A program made the position numbers and the translations under genes. Source: Desulfurococcales archaeon (GTDB taxonomy: Archaea > Thermoproteota > Thermoprotei_A > Sulfolobales > Acidilobaceae). From it: a DNA stretch of 64,000 nucleotides. This document shows positions 48,615-57,267 of the stretch, piece by piece. The stretch spans positions 1-64,000 of the forward strand of contig WAOT01000040.1 in the NCBI GenBank assembly GCA_015521115.1, given 5' to 3'. Every line of letters begins with the position of its first letter. Within the stretch, counting starts at the first letter, position 1. The notes under the pieces are model-generated. The model worked only from the letters and a program-made list of their open reading frames with translations, was not told the origin of the DNA and did no database searches.

Positions 48615-49295
48615 TTGTCCGGCCAGACCAGGAGGAGACTACTAGGAGCAGTCATAACTGTTATAGGTGTAACTATAATTATAGTGGCCCTATCATCATG
48701 GCACACACAACAAACCGGAGAGACCCAAGGAGGCCATAACTCCCCATTTTGCAGGGCATACTGGGCGAACACCTCGGAGGCGGTAGTCTCAAGTGATGGG
48801 ACAATACTTCTAGTCATAGGTAAGGGTGGTGGTGCCACCGTATATGAGACCACGATCTTCTTCCTTAAAGCTGAGGGCTTCATAAAGAACTACACGCTCT
48901 CAGAAGTTGTCAACGCCTTGAAGAGAGAGAACGTGATAAATACAATAATAGAGAATGCAGGTACACCTACAGTGGCCGAGATTAACGTAAGTCGGGTACA
49001 GGGATACAAGATCCTCCTACCCGATTCAAAAGACTGCGTTGCTCGAGTTCTACCCACGCTATTCCCCGCAGGCCAGTCATTGAAAGCCTATTATAGAGGA
49101 TACGCTGAGGTGCCAGTCCCATACGAGGGCTGGATATACTATGGCAAACCTCTCCCCTACTGGGAGGTCTATAAGGGCGGCGAACTGGTGGCGAGGGTTT
49201 GGGTGGATCCCTCCAAGGGGCTGATAGTGGCCGAGCAGAGGGGCAGTTCCATCTACATTGACGTGCAAGCGATCGTCCCGCTGGGTGGAGGGTGA
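48615..49295 (+). CDS. Signal-anchored extracytoplasmic protein, unknown
   Basis: 226 residues: an N-terminal anchor RRRLLGAVITVIGVTIIIVALSSW preceded by Arg residues (inside), then an outer domain with a few N-glycosylation sites (NTSEA, NYTLS, NVSRV), Cys residues at ~47 and ~140, and beta-rich C-terminal sequence (YEGWIYYGKPLPYWEVYKGGELVARVWVD). TTG 48615. No known domain seen. Its 3' end lies only four bases before Dph2, so the two may be cotranscribed even though the functions look unrelated. Confidence 0.6.
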   Translation: MSGQTRRRLLGAVITVIGVTIIIVALSSWHTQQTGETQGGHNSPFCRAYWANTSEAVVSSDGTILLVIGKGGGATVYETTIFFLKAEGFIKNYTLSEVVNALKRENVINTIIENAGTPTVAEINVSRVQGYKILLPDSKDCVARVLPTLFPAGQSLKAYYRGYAEVPVPYEGWIYYGKPLPYWEVYKGGELVARVWVDPSKGLIVAEQRGSSIYIDVQAIVPLGGG

Positions 49296-49299
49296 GGAT

Positions 49300-50343
49300 A
49301 TGGACAATAGAGCATGTAATAAGCTGCCCTACATCATAGACCTGGAACCCCTAACTAGGGTGAAGCCCGGGCCTAAAGTAGTGCTTCTACAGCTCCCCCC
49401 AGGGATGAGACAATACGCCAACACCGTTGCAGAGTGCATAGAGGAGATCCTCGGCTCTAAAATCATAGTACAGCTAGACCCGGTATATGGGGGCTGCGAC
49501 CTCTTCTACCCGCAGGCGAGAGAATTGCTCGACGCCGACTTAATTGTACACATAGGCCATACACCATACCCCACCGACATATCCTCCCCCAAGTCAATGC
49601 CGAGAGGTGTAAGGACAATATTCCTCCCAGCACTAAGCAAGACAAACCCCACGACATCTCAGATAAAGGTCGCAGCGGAGATCCTCAGATCATATGGGGC
49701 CGGGAGACCGGTGGTAGTATCTACGGCACAGCATGTGCACATGTTACAGGATGTCATGAGAGCCCTAGAGGGCCTCGGCCTTAAACCGGTAGTCCCCAAA
49801 GGAGTTGAGCCCTACTTCCTTGACGGCCAGATCCTGGGCTGCGATTATAGGCTAGCAAGATCCGTGAGGGACGCCGACTCCTATATTTACGTCGGTGGAG
49901 GCCTATTCCACCCACTAGGCCTCTATCTCGCCACACAGAAGCCAACAGTGCAGGTAGACCCATACACGGGCAGAACCGAGGACATAACACCAATCGGAGA
50001 ACGCACATTGAAGGTTAGGATGTACAAGGTTATGAAAGCTATGGACGCAAAGAACTGGGCACTCATAATCGGGCTAAAGACGGGGCAGTACAGGCCATGG
50101 CTGACTTCTCTACTGGGGAAGCAGCTCAGAATGACAGGCAGGAAGTATAGGCTCTACGCTTCCGACCGGCTGACACTCGAAGACCTGAGATCCCTTCCAC
50201 CAGAGCATGACTCCATAGTAGTGACAAGCTGCCCCCGCCTGCCTATAGACGACCTAGCAGACTTTGAGAAACCCGTGCTAACGCCTGGAGAGGCGTTCAT
50301 GGCTATTGAGGGGAAGCTCGAGCCGTATAGGTTCCCGTGGTAG
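49300..50343 (+). CDS. dph2: Diphthamide synthase subunit Dph2
   Basis: A 347-residue radical SAM-like enzyme (archaeal Dph2) that attaches the aminocarboxypropyl group to the EF2 histidine, the first step of diphthamide synthesis. Three conserved Cys bind a [4Fe-4S] cluster: VYGGCDLFY, ILGCDYRLA and VVTSCPRLPID. LIVHIGHTPYP and PPGMRQYANTVAECIEE are family blocks. ATG 49300 follows GGAGGGTGAGG, an ideal signal. It overlaps the next gene by seven bases. Confidence 0.95.
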   Translation: MDNRACNKLPYIIDLEPLTRVKPGPKVVLLQLPPGMRQYANTVAECIEEILGSKIIVQLDPVYGGCDLFYPQARELLDADLIVHIGHTPYPTDISSPKSMPRGVRTIFLPALSKTNPTTSQIKVAAEILRSYGAGRPVVVSTAQHVHMLQDVMRALEGLGLKPVVPKGVEPYFLDGQILGCDYRLARSVRDADSYIYVGGGLFHPLGLYLATQKPTVQVDPYTGRTEDITPIGERTLKVRMYKVMKAMDAKNWALIIGLKTGQYRPWLTSLLGKQLRMTGRKYRLYASDRLTLEDLRSLPPEHDSIVVTSCPRLPIDDLADFEKPVLTPGEAFMAIEGKLEPYRFPW

Positions 50344-50978
50344 ACATGAGGCGCCTACGCATCTCTAGACTAGCCAAGCTCCTGGAGAGGAGCATCCCAC
50401 CAATCAAGCACCCCGACCCCAACTTGGAACAGTATACGACGCCAGGAGAGCTCGCCGCAAGACTTGCAATCCTAGCGGCACTCGCTGTGGAAGAGCCGGA
50501 TATGGCTTCAGCATTGGATCTCGGCTCAGGGACTTGTAGGATTGCAGCGGCCCTAGCCCTAGTAGGGTTCTCTCGGGTTGTAGCCGTAGAGTTGGATCAG
50601 AGACTCCTCCCCCTTTGCCTCGAGGGGTTGAGAGCACTTGGCATTGGGTCGGTGGTGCTACCAGTCAATGCCAGGGCTGAGGCCCTCCCGCTCCCAGAGG
50701 GGAGGGTTGACGTGGTGGCCATGAACCCTCCCTTCGGAGTGTGGAGGAGGAGGGCTGATACTAGGTTCCTAATGAGTGCCTTCAGGCTAAGGCCTGTCAG
50801 GGTAGTAGCTATCCTTAAGGGTGGCAACACACAATACTTTGAACGGCTTGCTAGAAGGTGGGGTTACAGGGTTGCGGTTGAGGGTGAATACTTGTTCCCC
50901 ATACCCGCCTCAATGCCTAAACACAGGAGCAGGATTAGGAGGATAGCGGTAGAGGTGATAGTGTTTGACAGAGAATGA
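50337..50978 (+). CDS. METTL5-like N6-adenine methyltransferase
   Basis: A 213-residue class I methyltransferase with the N-terminal LEQYTTPGELAARLAILAAL segment, ALDLGSGTCRIAAALALVGF (SAM loop), VAVELDQRL and catalytic AMNPPFGVWRRRADTRFLMSAF. The QYTTP and NPPFG motifs are hallmarks of the METTL5 branch, which methylates a single adenosine in rRNA. GTG 50337 overlaps the Dph2 stop. Its 3' end overlaps Csl4, so the genes likely form an operon; the METTL5-Csl4 neighbourhood fits a shared RNA theme. Confidence 0.85.
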   Translation: MVDMRRLRISRLAKLLERSIPPIKHPDPNLEQYTTPGELAARLAILAALAVEEPDMASALDLGSGTCRIAAALALVGFSRVVAVELDQRLLPLCLEGLRALGIGSVVLPVNARAEALPLPEGRVDVVAMNPPFGVWRRRADTRFLMSAFRLRPVRVVAILKGGNTQYFERLARRWGYRVAVEGEYLFPIPASMPKHRSRIRRIAVEVIVFDRE

Positions 50979-51591
50979 GAAGAGAGTGCTGCCAGGCGAG
51001 GCCCTCGCGATAGTTGAAGAGTTCGACCCAGGCCCGGGAACTTACGTTGACGAGAGCGGTTACGTTAGGGCGGCCATCCCGGGGATAGCGGTCTTCGACG
51101 TGAACCTCAAAATCGTCCGTATAAAACCCCTCCGATCCCCCAGGCTCCCACGCGTAGGGGCTGAGGTCGTGGCGACAGTCACCAGCGTTAGGCATGACGT
51201 CGTCTTCGTCGATATACTTGGTGAGGTATCGCTCAGGGGAGTACCCCGCTTCCTCTACGAGTACTCCAGTATCTTCCCCGGTGCGATCTCGATAGCGAAC
51301 ATCAGTGACGAGTATGTTAAGGACATAAACGACTACTACAGGCCTAGCGATGTCATCCTAGCTAAGGTTGTGAGCAACACGGCACCATACCACCTCTCAA
51401 CTAAAGAGCCCATCTATGGAGTGGTCTACGCCCGATGCGCACGCTGCGGCCACCTGCTAGAGCCTTTGAATAATAGGGCCATGAAATGTCCCAGGTGCGG
51501 GCATGTGGAGAAGAGGAAGGTCTCGTCACTGGCAGGCTCAAAACTCCTCAGGATAAACATCAAGCACTTCCTAGTCAGAACTAGATCCTAA
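50965..51591 (+). CDS. csl4: Exosome subunit Csl4
   Basis: A 208-residue cap protein of the archaeal RNA exosome. It has an N-terminal barrel (VLPGEALAIVEEFDPGPGTYVDESGYVRAAIPG), an S1 domain (VGAEVVATVTSVRHDVVFVDILG, PSDVILAKVVSNTAPYHLSTKE) and a zinc ribbon (ARCARCGHLLEPLNNRAMKCPRCGHVEKR). It recruits substrates to the Rrp41/42 core. TTG 50965 overlaps the METTL5-like gene by 14 bases. No Rrp4/41/42 genes are in the window. Confidence 0.96.
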   Translation: MTENEKRVLPGEALAIVEEFDPGPGTYVDESGYVRAAIPGIAVFDVNLKIVRIKPLRSPRLPRVGAEVVATVTSVRHDVVFVDILGEVSLRGVPRFLYEYSSIFPGAISIANISDEYVKDINDYYRPSDVILAKVVSNTAPYHLSTKEPIYGVVYARCARCGHLLEPLNNRAMKCPRCGHVEKRKVSSLAGSKLLRINIKHFLVRTRS

Positions 51592-51606
51592 GTAAGGGTG
51601 GGCTAA

Positions 51607-52221
51607 GTGGGCCGTGCGAAGAAGACTGTAGTAACAATCAAGATCCCACCACTAGCGAGAGCGAACCTGGAGAAGTTCCTTGAGAGGCTTGAAAAGTCGA
51701 TCTTCAGTGAGACAGTAATAGGGGAAATAGAGGGTGACACAATAAGACTTCAAATCTATGGTAGTAAGCTAGCGGTCAACAGAACGCTGAAAATGCTTAG
51801 AAAACTGCTGAAGGAGTATAGCACGCCGAAAACGGGCAGAAAGAAAGCGTACAGCCTGCAGTTGCTCAGCAGGGAGGCCGGCATCGCCCTGCCACAGGAC
51901 GTTCTAATAGAGGTGCTAAAGGCTGAGGGGTTTGGTGCGAGAGTAGAGGAGGGGAGACTATATACAGATGCAGATGAGGACACAGTGCTAGGCGTGGCAT
52001 CCCTAATCGCTAACGCCATTAAAAAATTGGAGCATGTCCACTCTACTAGAACCGCTAAGAAACTCCTAATCGCATACCTTGCTCTAAACCCCACGCTAAA
52101 CCCTTCAGAGGCGGTGATGAAAGCGCTTGCAGCGGGGGTGCTTGAAGAGGACGACGACGGTAAGCTGTACGTCCGAGGCGACTGGAGGGAAGCGCTAAAA
52201 ACGCTCCTGGGATATGCCTAA
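51607..52221 (+). CDS. DUF2067-like archaeal protein
   Basis: A 204-residue soluble protein, basic in its first half (VVTIKIPPLARANLEKFLERLEKS, then KLLKEYSTPKTGRKKAYSLQLLSREAG) with an acidic C-terminal region (VLEEDDDGKLYVRGDWREALKTLL). The pattern agrees with my memory of DUF2067, a crenarchaeal family of unknown function. GTG 51607 follows GGTGGGC. It overlaps the RpoL gene region and lies in the Csl4-RpoL operon, suggesting involvement in RNA synthesis or decay. Confidence 0.65.
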   Translation: MGRAKKTVVTIKIPPLARANLEKFLERLEKSIFSETVIGEIEGDTIRLQIYGSKLAVNRTLKMLRKLLKEYSTPKTGRKKAYSLQLLSREAGIALPQDVLIEVLKAEGFGARVEEGRLYTDADEDTVLGVASLIANAIKKLEHVHSTRTAKKLLIAYLALNPTLNPSEAVMKALAAGVLEEDDDGKLYVRGDWREALKTLLGYA

Positions 52222-52240
52222 AGAGGGCGGTGAGAAGAGG

Positions 52241-52567
52241 ATGTCTGCAGAGTTCAACTTGAAAATAGTCAAGGTGTCTGAGGACACGTATGAGCTGAGG
52301 ATTGACGGAGAAGACGACACGATAGGCCACCTCCTATCGACATATCTAGAGCTATCCGATGAGGTTCAGCTCTCATACTATACAAGGCCCCATCCACTAG
52401 AGGAGAAGATAATAGTTTATGTGCGCCTCAAGGATCCAAAGGCTGATGTTGGGAAAGTCGTCGACAAGGTAATAGATAAGATACTATCCGATCTCAATAG
52501 CCTCAAGCAGGACTACGTGGATGCCCTTAGGAAAGCCGGTGTAGACGTGGAGGAACTAATCCGTTGA
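52241..52567 (+). CDS. rpo11: RNA polymerase subunit Rpo11 (RpoL)
   Basis: A 108-residue subunit of the polymerase assembly platform, partner of Rpo3. NLKIVKVSEDTYELRIDGEDDTIGHLLSTYLELSDEVQLSYYTRPHPLEEKIIVYVRLKD gives the alpha-like dimerisation fold with the DTIGHLL and HPLEEKI landmarks. I start it at ATG 52241, after GGTGAGAAGAGG; a frame reaching back to 52214 would overlap DUF2067. Its TGA overlaps the next start (TTGA). Confidence 0.93.
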   Translation: MSAEFNLKIVKVSEDTYELRIDGEDDTIGHLLSTYLELSDEVQLSYYTRPHPLEEKIIVYVRLKDPKADVGKVVDKVIDKILSDLNSLKQDYVDALRKAGVDVEELIR

Positions 52568-52857
52568 AGCCGGAGGCGCGTGTTCTCCTCTCCTCATGCG
52601 GCCAAGTCTTCGGCCAAGAGCTCTGCCTTGCCCTCATCCTCCGAGGCAGTGGGGTGGACGGCGCAGTCTCGGGTAGGGGGTGCAGAGACCTGTGTAAGAA
52701 TGCGGAGGAAAAGGGCTACAGCGGAGAGCTACGCTACGCTCTGGGAGACTGCAGCTGTGGCCTACCAACTCCCCCGGCATCAAGGCCGGAGTGGGAGAGG
52801 GCTCTAGCGGCGATCAAGGAGAGCTGGGAGTGGTTCACCTACTATAAAGACCCGTGA
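52564..52857 (+). CDS. Small Cys-rich hypothetical protein
   Basis: 97 residues with seven Cys (SSCGQVFGQELC, GRGCRDLC, GDCSCG). The Cys spacing suggests metal or cluster binding, but it is not a standard zinc ribbon. TTG 52564 overlaps the RpoL stop (TTGA). The end WEWFTYYKDP is aromatic. Conserved context with RpoL suggests a crenarchaeal accessory factor. I do not know its function. Confidence 0.6.
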   Translation: MKPEARVLLSSCGQVFGQELCLALILRGSGVDGAVSGRGCRDLCKNAEEKGYSGELRYALGDCSCGLPTPPASRPEWERALAAIKESWEWFTYYKDP

Positions 52858-52866
52858 CCCACCATA

Positions 52867-52908
52867 TTTATTAAGGGCCCACTGCTTAGAGGGAACCGCA
52901 TGGGTTCC
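52867..52908 (+). promoter_or_regulatory. upp promoter with palindrome at the start site
   Basis: TTTATTAA (52867-52874) is a TATA-like box. GGAACC (52892-52897) and GGTTCC (52903-52908) form a perfect palindrome around the predicted start, three bases before the upp ATG. It may be an operator or a 5' stem-loop covering the translation start; either could tune uracil salvage. Confidence 0.45.
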
Positions 52909-52910
52909 AA

Positions 52911-53549
52911 ATGAAGCTCGTGGTACTCTCGAGGAGTCAGCCTTACGCTAGGGTCATTCTGAGGTACCTTAGAGACAGGAGGACACCGTACCCCCTCTTC
53001 AGGTCATGGCTCCGACGGGCAGGATGGCTCCTAGGGCTCAGCCTGGCAGCCGACCTCCGCCTAGTTGAGGTCGACGTGGAGACCCCTCTAGGGGCAGCTA
53101 GAGAGCTGGAGCTCCCTAAACAGCCACTCATCGTTAATATCCTCGGGGCAGGAGAGTTCCTAGTCCAAGGTATACTGGACGTATATCCTGGCGCCCCACT
53201 GGGCTTCATAGCGACGAAGAGAGTTGAGAAGGGCGAGGATGTCAGCATTAAGGTTTTGTATGAGAGGCTGCCGAGGGAGTGGAGAGATCCGGCCATAATA
53301 GGAGACCCAATGCTGGCCACCGGAGGGACGCTCTCCTACGCCATAGGCCGCCTGAAAAGCGCGGGGGCCGACCCCATAATAGTGGCTACAGTAATAGCGG
53401 CACCGGAAGGCCTTGAAAGGCTTGAGGCCGAGTACGGCGATAGCGCCATAGTGTATACTCTAGCAGTTGACGAGAGGCTAAACAAGGAGAAATTCATAGT
53501 GCCGGGGCTGGGTGACGCCGGGGATAGGAGTCTAGGGGTAGAGTTCTAG
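52911..53549 (+). CDS. upp: Uracil phosphoribosyltransferase
   Basis: UPRTase (212 aa) salvages uracil with PRPP to give UMP, feeding the CTP synthase encoded at 63 kb. IIGDPMLATGGTLSYAIGRLKSAGADPIIVATVIAAPEGLERLEAEY holds the PRPP-binding loop, followed by VYTLAVDERLNKEKFIVPGLGDAGDRSLG, the uracil-binding segment. It starts at ATG 52911. Its 3' end overlaps a convergent gene by four bases. Confidence 0.95.
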   Translation: MKLVVLSRSQPYARVILRYLRDRRTPYPLFRSWLRRAGWLLGLSLAADLRLVEVDVETPLGAARELELPKQPLIVNILGAGEFLVQGILDVYPGAPLGFIATKRVEKGEDVSIKVLYERLPREWRDPAIIGDPMLATGGTLSYAIGRLKSAGADPIIVATVIAAPEGLERLEAEYGDSAIVYTLAVDERLNKEKFIVPGLGDAGDRSLGVEF

Positions 53550-54163
53550 TGCCTAACTACTAGTGCAAGGCCCAGCAGGGCTAAGGCAATGCCTACTCCA
53601 AGCATTGTAAGCTTTGACGTTGAAGTCGAGATCTCCTCGATGTTATCGGCTCCGTTAGTCCTATTCATTCCTATACTGGTTGGCTGAACTGTTGTGATGT
53701 TTTGGGATCCTCCCTGAGTGGATACCCCTTGCTCTCCGATAGTAGCGTTTTCGTTCTCAACGCCTAGGGGGTGTCCCGAGCATGACGTTTCATATACTTT
53801 GGAGCTGTTCACATATATTCTGAGGTAGTCTACGGTACCGTTGACTGTTATACTAAATCCTCTGATAGTTATAACCTGTATAACAGGTTTCTTTGGGGGC
53901 TCAACTTTTATGTAGATGTCTACTGTCCCATTATTTACCTCGTATTTAACGCCAGTGATGTTGTAGCCTGGGTTTGGTAGTCTTAGCATGACTGATATTA
54001 TAGTTGTGCCGTTCTCGAGGGGCTTACAAGCCACACTGTCAACCCGGATAGGCACGTGACCTCCTCCTCCCTTAGCCCCTAGAGCGCCAACTACCCCCGC
54101 CATCAATGCTGGCAGGGCTAAGAGGATCACAAGTGTGAGCCTGATGTGCCGGGGCCTCAACAT
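53546..54163 (-). CDS. Exported, C-terminally anchored protein, unknown
   Basis: 205 residues: a signal peptide (LTLVILLALPALMAGVVGALGA), a beta-rich outer domain with several sequons (NGTTI, NITGV, NGTVD twice, NSSKV), a low-complexity Thr/Ser/Gln linker (GVSTQGGSQNITTVQPTS) and a C-terminal helix (LTMLGVGIALALLGLALVV) ending RH. The plan is that of a small archaeal surface glycoprotein. It overlaps the upp stop tail to tail. Possibly S-layer-associated; no family seen. Confidence 0.65.
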   Translation of the reverse strand: MLRPRHIRLTLVILLALPALMAGVVGALGAKGGGGHVPIRVDSVACKPLENGTTIISVMLRLPNPGYNITGVKYEVNNGTVDIYIKVEPPKKPVIQVITIRGFSITVNGTVDYLRIYVNSSKVYETSCSGHPLGVENENATIGEQGVSTQGGSQNITTVQPTSIGMNRTNGADNIEEISTSTSKLTMLGVGIALALLGLALVVRH

Positions 54164-54216
54164 TTACACCACATTAGATAGTGGTGCCGGAACGGTTTAT
54201 GCTTATGACATGAGTG

Positions 54217-54597
54217 CTAGCATTTCAGGGGTTCCTCCACCTTTTCTGCGGTGGGCTTAGAAGGTATAACACATATGAACCAGAGCTCATCCTCCGACCA
54301 GTACTCATGCTCAACGTTAGGCGGTATGTATAGGAACGTGCCTTCCTCAACATTATACGTCCTGCTCCCTATTCTCACACGCCCTCTGCCGCGTACAACG
54401 AAGATCTCGTGCTCCCACGGGTGGAAGTGGGCTTTTATGTGTCCTCCAGATTCCATCCGGAAGAGGCGCATATAGAAGTTCTTGGCCCCTTCGGGTTCAG
54501 CTATGAGCCACCTAATGTATGTCTTGGAGGCCATCTCCTCCGGCACTCTCTTCTCTTCCACCCTTGAGTAGTGTGAGACCTTCTCCCCACATGACAT
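54217..54597 (-). CDS. Cupin domain protein
   Basis: A 126-residue single cupin barrel. GGHIKAHFHPWEHEIFVVRGRGRVRIG holds the metal-binding His/His/Glu set of motif 1, and LYIPPNVEHEYWSEDELWFICVIPS the His of motif 2. Such proteins act as metal-dependent isomerases, dioxygenases or sugar-binding proteins; no substrate can be inferred. ATG 54597. It lies 40 bp from the Clp1-like gene on the same strand. Confidence 0.88.
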   Translation of the reverse strand: MSCGEKVSHYSRVEEKRVPEEMASKTYIRWLIAEPEGAKNFYMRLFRMESGGHIKAHFHPWEHEIFVVRGRGRVRIGSRTYNVEEGTFLYIPPNVEHEYWSEDELWFICVIPSKPTAEKVEEPLKC

Positions 54598-54636
54598 GCC
54601 ACGCCACCCTCTAAGTTTCCATTAAGCCCGGGGGAG

Positions 54637-55764
54637 TTAAACATAGGAGTCTATGCTTACCCTCACCCTACCAACCCATAACATTTTTGGCATGCAGGGT
54701 GATAGTAGTTTGATCCTCCGCTGCCTATAATTGATTGAGTCGATAAGTGCGACCTCCTGCACACCCTCGCCGCAGTCGACAGCCGCTAAGAGCCCCCGCT
54801 CCCAGCCCGGCTTTAGCCATGTGGCGCCTAACTGGCGGGGTGGAGGGTATCGGGATACTATTACAAGCGTACCTCCATGAGTTTCAGCGTAGAGGGATCC
54901 CCTGACTCCCAACGCCTCTAAGCCGTCCCTATCTAACGGTTTACCGTGGAAGACCGGTAACCCTATGACTATGAGGTCATCAACGGATACACTATACATC
55001 CTAGAGCCCTGGAGGCGTTTCGCGATGAGCCTATCCCGGTGTGTCCTCCGCTCGTCCCTAGACTTAGTGACCCCACGGGCTAATGGGGGGAGGGAGAGCA
55101 CAGGTAACCCAGTAGAAGCCTCAAGAGCCTCTATATCAATCCTGTCAAGACCCACCCCCACAACTACATCAGCACCAACAACAGCTGCTAGGGAAGCCTT
55201 ACTTAGTAACCCCTCCCACCTAGACACCCACCCATCAGTATCGACTACGAGCCGGTCGTTGGCATGAGAGGCAAGCCTGCCCGCACATCCGAGGTACTCC
55301 AATGGGGCCCTGCTCGGCGTGAAAGAGCCGACAAAGCACCTCCTCACCTCGCCCCTGACTGATCCTGGAACATAGAAGCCGGGTTCAAGAAGGAGGGCCT
55401 CAAAGCCTGGCGCATATAGCTCGTTCTGCCCAAGGTCGACTGTGAGAAGGCTCCCTCCTCCCATGTTTACAGTGAAACTAGCCAACGTGCTCTTCCCCGT
55501 ATCTGACGGGCCTACGATTAATATACGCCTCCCATACTCAGAGGCCTTGGATGAGGCACTCCTATATGACTCGTAGACCTCACTACTTACAGGGTGAAGA
55601 CTACAGTTACCCTCTATGCTACCCCCCTCAACTCTCACCAGATAGCTGCGTCCAGTAGGGACTACTAGTGACGTTCCATCTGGCCTTCCCCCGTTAACCT
55701 CGACATCGACCCTGCTGCCCCACTCTAACCTGCAGGGGCCTCTGATTATGAAATAGGAGGCCAC
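54637..55764 (-). CDS. Clp1/Grc3-type polynucleotide 5'-kinase
   Basis: 375 residues. IIRGPCRLEWGSRVDVEV at the N-terminus, then Walker A ILIVGPSDTGKSTLASFTV (~residue 86), SLLTVDLGQNELYAPGF and LVVDTDGWVS form the kinase domain; a C-terminal barrel ends with MLWVGRVRVSI. This matches archaeal/eukaryotic Clp1-Grc3 kinases that phosphorylate RNA (or DNA) 5'-OH ends, useful in tRNA splicing, relevant to the tRNA introns here. It starts at ATG 55764. Confidence 0.9.
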   Translation of the reverse strand: MASYFIIRGPCRLEWGSRVDVEVNGGRPDGTSLVVPTGRSYLVRVEGGSIEGNCSLHPVSSEVYESYRSASSKASEYGRRILIVGPSDTGKSTLASFTVNMGGGSLLTVDLGQNELYAPGFEALLLEPGFYVPGSVRGEVRRCFVGSFTPSRAPLEYLGCAGRLASHANDRLVVDTDGWVSRWEGLLSKASLAAVVGADVVVGVGLDRIDIEALEASTGLPVLSLPPLARGVTKSRDERRTHRDRLIAKRLQGSRMYSVSVDDLIVIGLPVFHGKPLDRDGLEALGVRGSLYAETHGGTLVIVSRYPPPRQLGATWLKPGWERGLLAAVDCGEGVQEVALIDSINYRQRRIKLLSPCMPKMLWVGRVRVSIDSYV

Positions 55765-55818
55765 GATACCACCTTCTGGCGTCCTTCTCTACCCGTGAAG
55801 AGGGTCGCCGTACAGGGT

Positions 55819-56757
55819 TTAGACTAGGTCGAAAACACGTGTGTAATCGACCCCAGCCTCCTCGAAGAGCTTTTTGACGAGGAAGACTGGTATGAGCCTG
55901 AACATTGCCTTGTACTCCTCTTTGAAAGGTATATTATCTACTATACTGGCAGCCTGCCAGACCTGCTCTCTCAAGAACTCTATACTAGCGTCGATGGGGT
56001 TCTCCCTGTTGAGGCTTTTAGCCCACTTTATGAAGAGCTCCTCGCCTGGCTGTAGAGGTACATCTTTCCGTGTTTTCACCGTGTAGTCGGCTAGGTCGTC
56101 AGCCACCTGGTATATTATACCCACCTTTAGACCATACCTTCCAACATTGTCTAACAGGTTATCGTCACTTACACCTGCAGAGAGCGCTCCCAGAATAGTG
56201 GAGAGCTTGAATAGTGCGGCAGTCTTCTCCTCAACAAGTCTCATGTAGCTCGTTGGAGGGAGCCTTCGGCCTAGGATGGAGTCCATGACCTCGCCCCTAA
56301 CGGTGACCTCCCAGGTTCTTATGACGTGGAAGAGCGCTTTGAACCCGAGCTTCTCCACTATCCTCTGAGCTACGGGTATGAGTATTAGGCTTGTTAGAAC
56401 AGTCTTCTCCACCCCAAATAGAACCCATGCAGCCCTCTTACCCCTCCTCTCGGAGTCCCTGTCTATTATGTCGTCTATTGCAAGGCTCGCCGCCTGTACA
56501 AGCTCTATGGCTACGGCGGCGTCGAGCGCGTCCTCGACCTTTGCGCCTAACGCCTTAGCGGTGGCTATTGTCAGAAAGCCGCGGAACCTCTTACCACCTG
56601 TTATGATATGTTTCGCCACTGAGGGGAGAGCGTCCTCGCCTAGTGTGGATAGGATCTCCTCGAGGCGCTCGTCTATCAGCTTCTTCGCCTTCTGCCACTC
56701 AATGGCTATCTTAGCCTTCTCCTCAAGGTACTGTTGCTTTGCCACGCTATACTTCAA
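55819..56757 (-). CDS. Polyprenyl synthetase family protein
   Basis: A 312-residue trans-prenyltransferase building isoprenoid diphosphates for archaeal lipids. GGKRFRGFLTIATAKAL (substrate-binding basics), first aspartate-rich motif IDDIIDRDSERRGKRA (~94), VEEKTAALF, and second motif YQVADDLADY (~219) are present. The product (geranylgeranyl or farnesylgeranyl diphosphate) cannot be assigned without modelling residues before the first motif. ATG 56757. It precedes the Clp1-like gene; no other lipid gene is adjacent. Confidence 0.92.
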   Translation of the reverse strand: MKYSVAKQQYLEEKAKIAIEWQKAKKLIDERLEEILSTLGEDALPSVAKHIITGGKRFRGFLTIATAKALGAKVEDALDAAVAIELVQAASLAIDDIIDRDSERRGKRAAWVLFGVEKTVLTSLILIPVAQRIVEKLGFKALFHVIRTWEVTVRGEVMDSILGRRLPPTSYMRLVEEKTAALFKLSTILGALSAGVSDDNLLDNVGRYGLKVGIIYQVADDLADYTVKTRKDVPLQPGEELFIKWAKSLNRENPIDASIEFLREQVWQAASIVDNIPFKEEYKAMFRLIPVFLVKKLFEEAGVDYTRVFDLV

Positions 56758-56835
56758 TCCTTAGCACCCTACAGTTACCCCTCGTTATCCATGACTGTTT
56801 AGATAGAGCGGCAATTATAAGGATGGGGCTCTTAC

Positions 56836-57261
56836 CTAGACGCTGAGCCCAACGAATACCAGGCTCTTATACCTTTTCAGTATCTCCCTGAACTCAGAGA
56901 CCTTGAGTTTCTCGAGGCCCTCATAGGTGTATGAGCCCCTGAGCATTATCTCGGCAAGCCTCCTCTGCCACCTGCTCCCAAGCACCCTATAGTATGAGAC
57001 GGTGCCCACTGTTTCATACCGGAGTAGGAGTGGCAGGCGGAGGTATGGCCAGAGGAAGGGGGGTATGTCTTTAAGGAGTTTCTCTACTTCGTCCTTGGAG
57101 AAACTATGTGTTCCGCCTCCTTGGAGGCGTATTGTGAGTTTACCTTCATTGGCTTCTTCGAGGGTCACGGTTTCGGCAGGCCAGTATAGGCTGAGCTTCC
57201 TGATCTCGTCCTTATACCTCTTCTCGACTATCTTCCGGGTTCTCCCGAGCTTCTCGCTCAA
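56836..57261 (-). CDS. DUF61 family protein
   Basis: A 141-residue archaeal protein: EANEGKLTIRLQGGGTHSFSKDEVEKLLKDIPPFLWPYLRLPLLLRYETVGTVSYYRVLGSRWQRRLAEIML is characteristic of DUF61, of unknown role. The basic, partly aromatic body suggests RNA binding. It lies six bases from the fibrillarin stop, in the Nop5-fibrillarin-DUF61 order, which hints at an RNP or rRNA-processing connection. ATG 57261. Confidence 0.85.
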   Translation of the reverse strand: MSEKLGRTRKIVEKRYKDEIRKLSLYWPAETVTLEEANEGKLTIRLQGGGTHSFSKDEVEKLLKDIPPFLWPYLRLPLLLRYETVGTVSYYRVLGSRWQRRLAEIMLRGSYTYEGLEKLKVSEFREILKRYKSLVFVGLSV

Positions 57262-57267
57262 CAGGTT

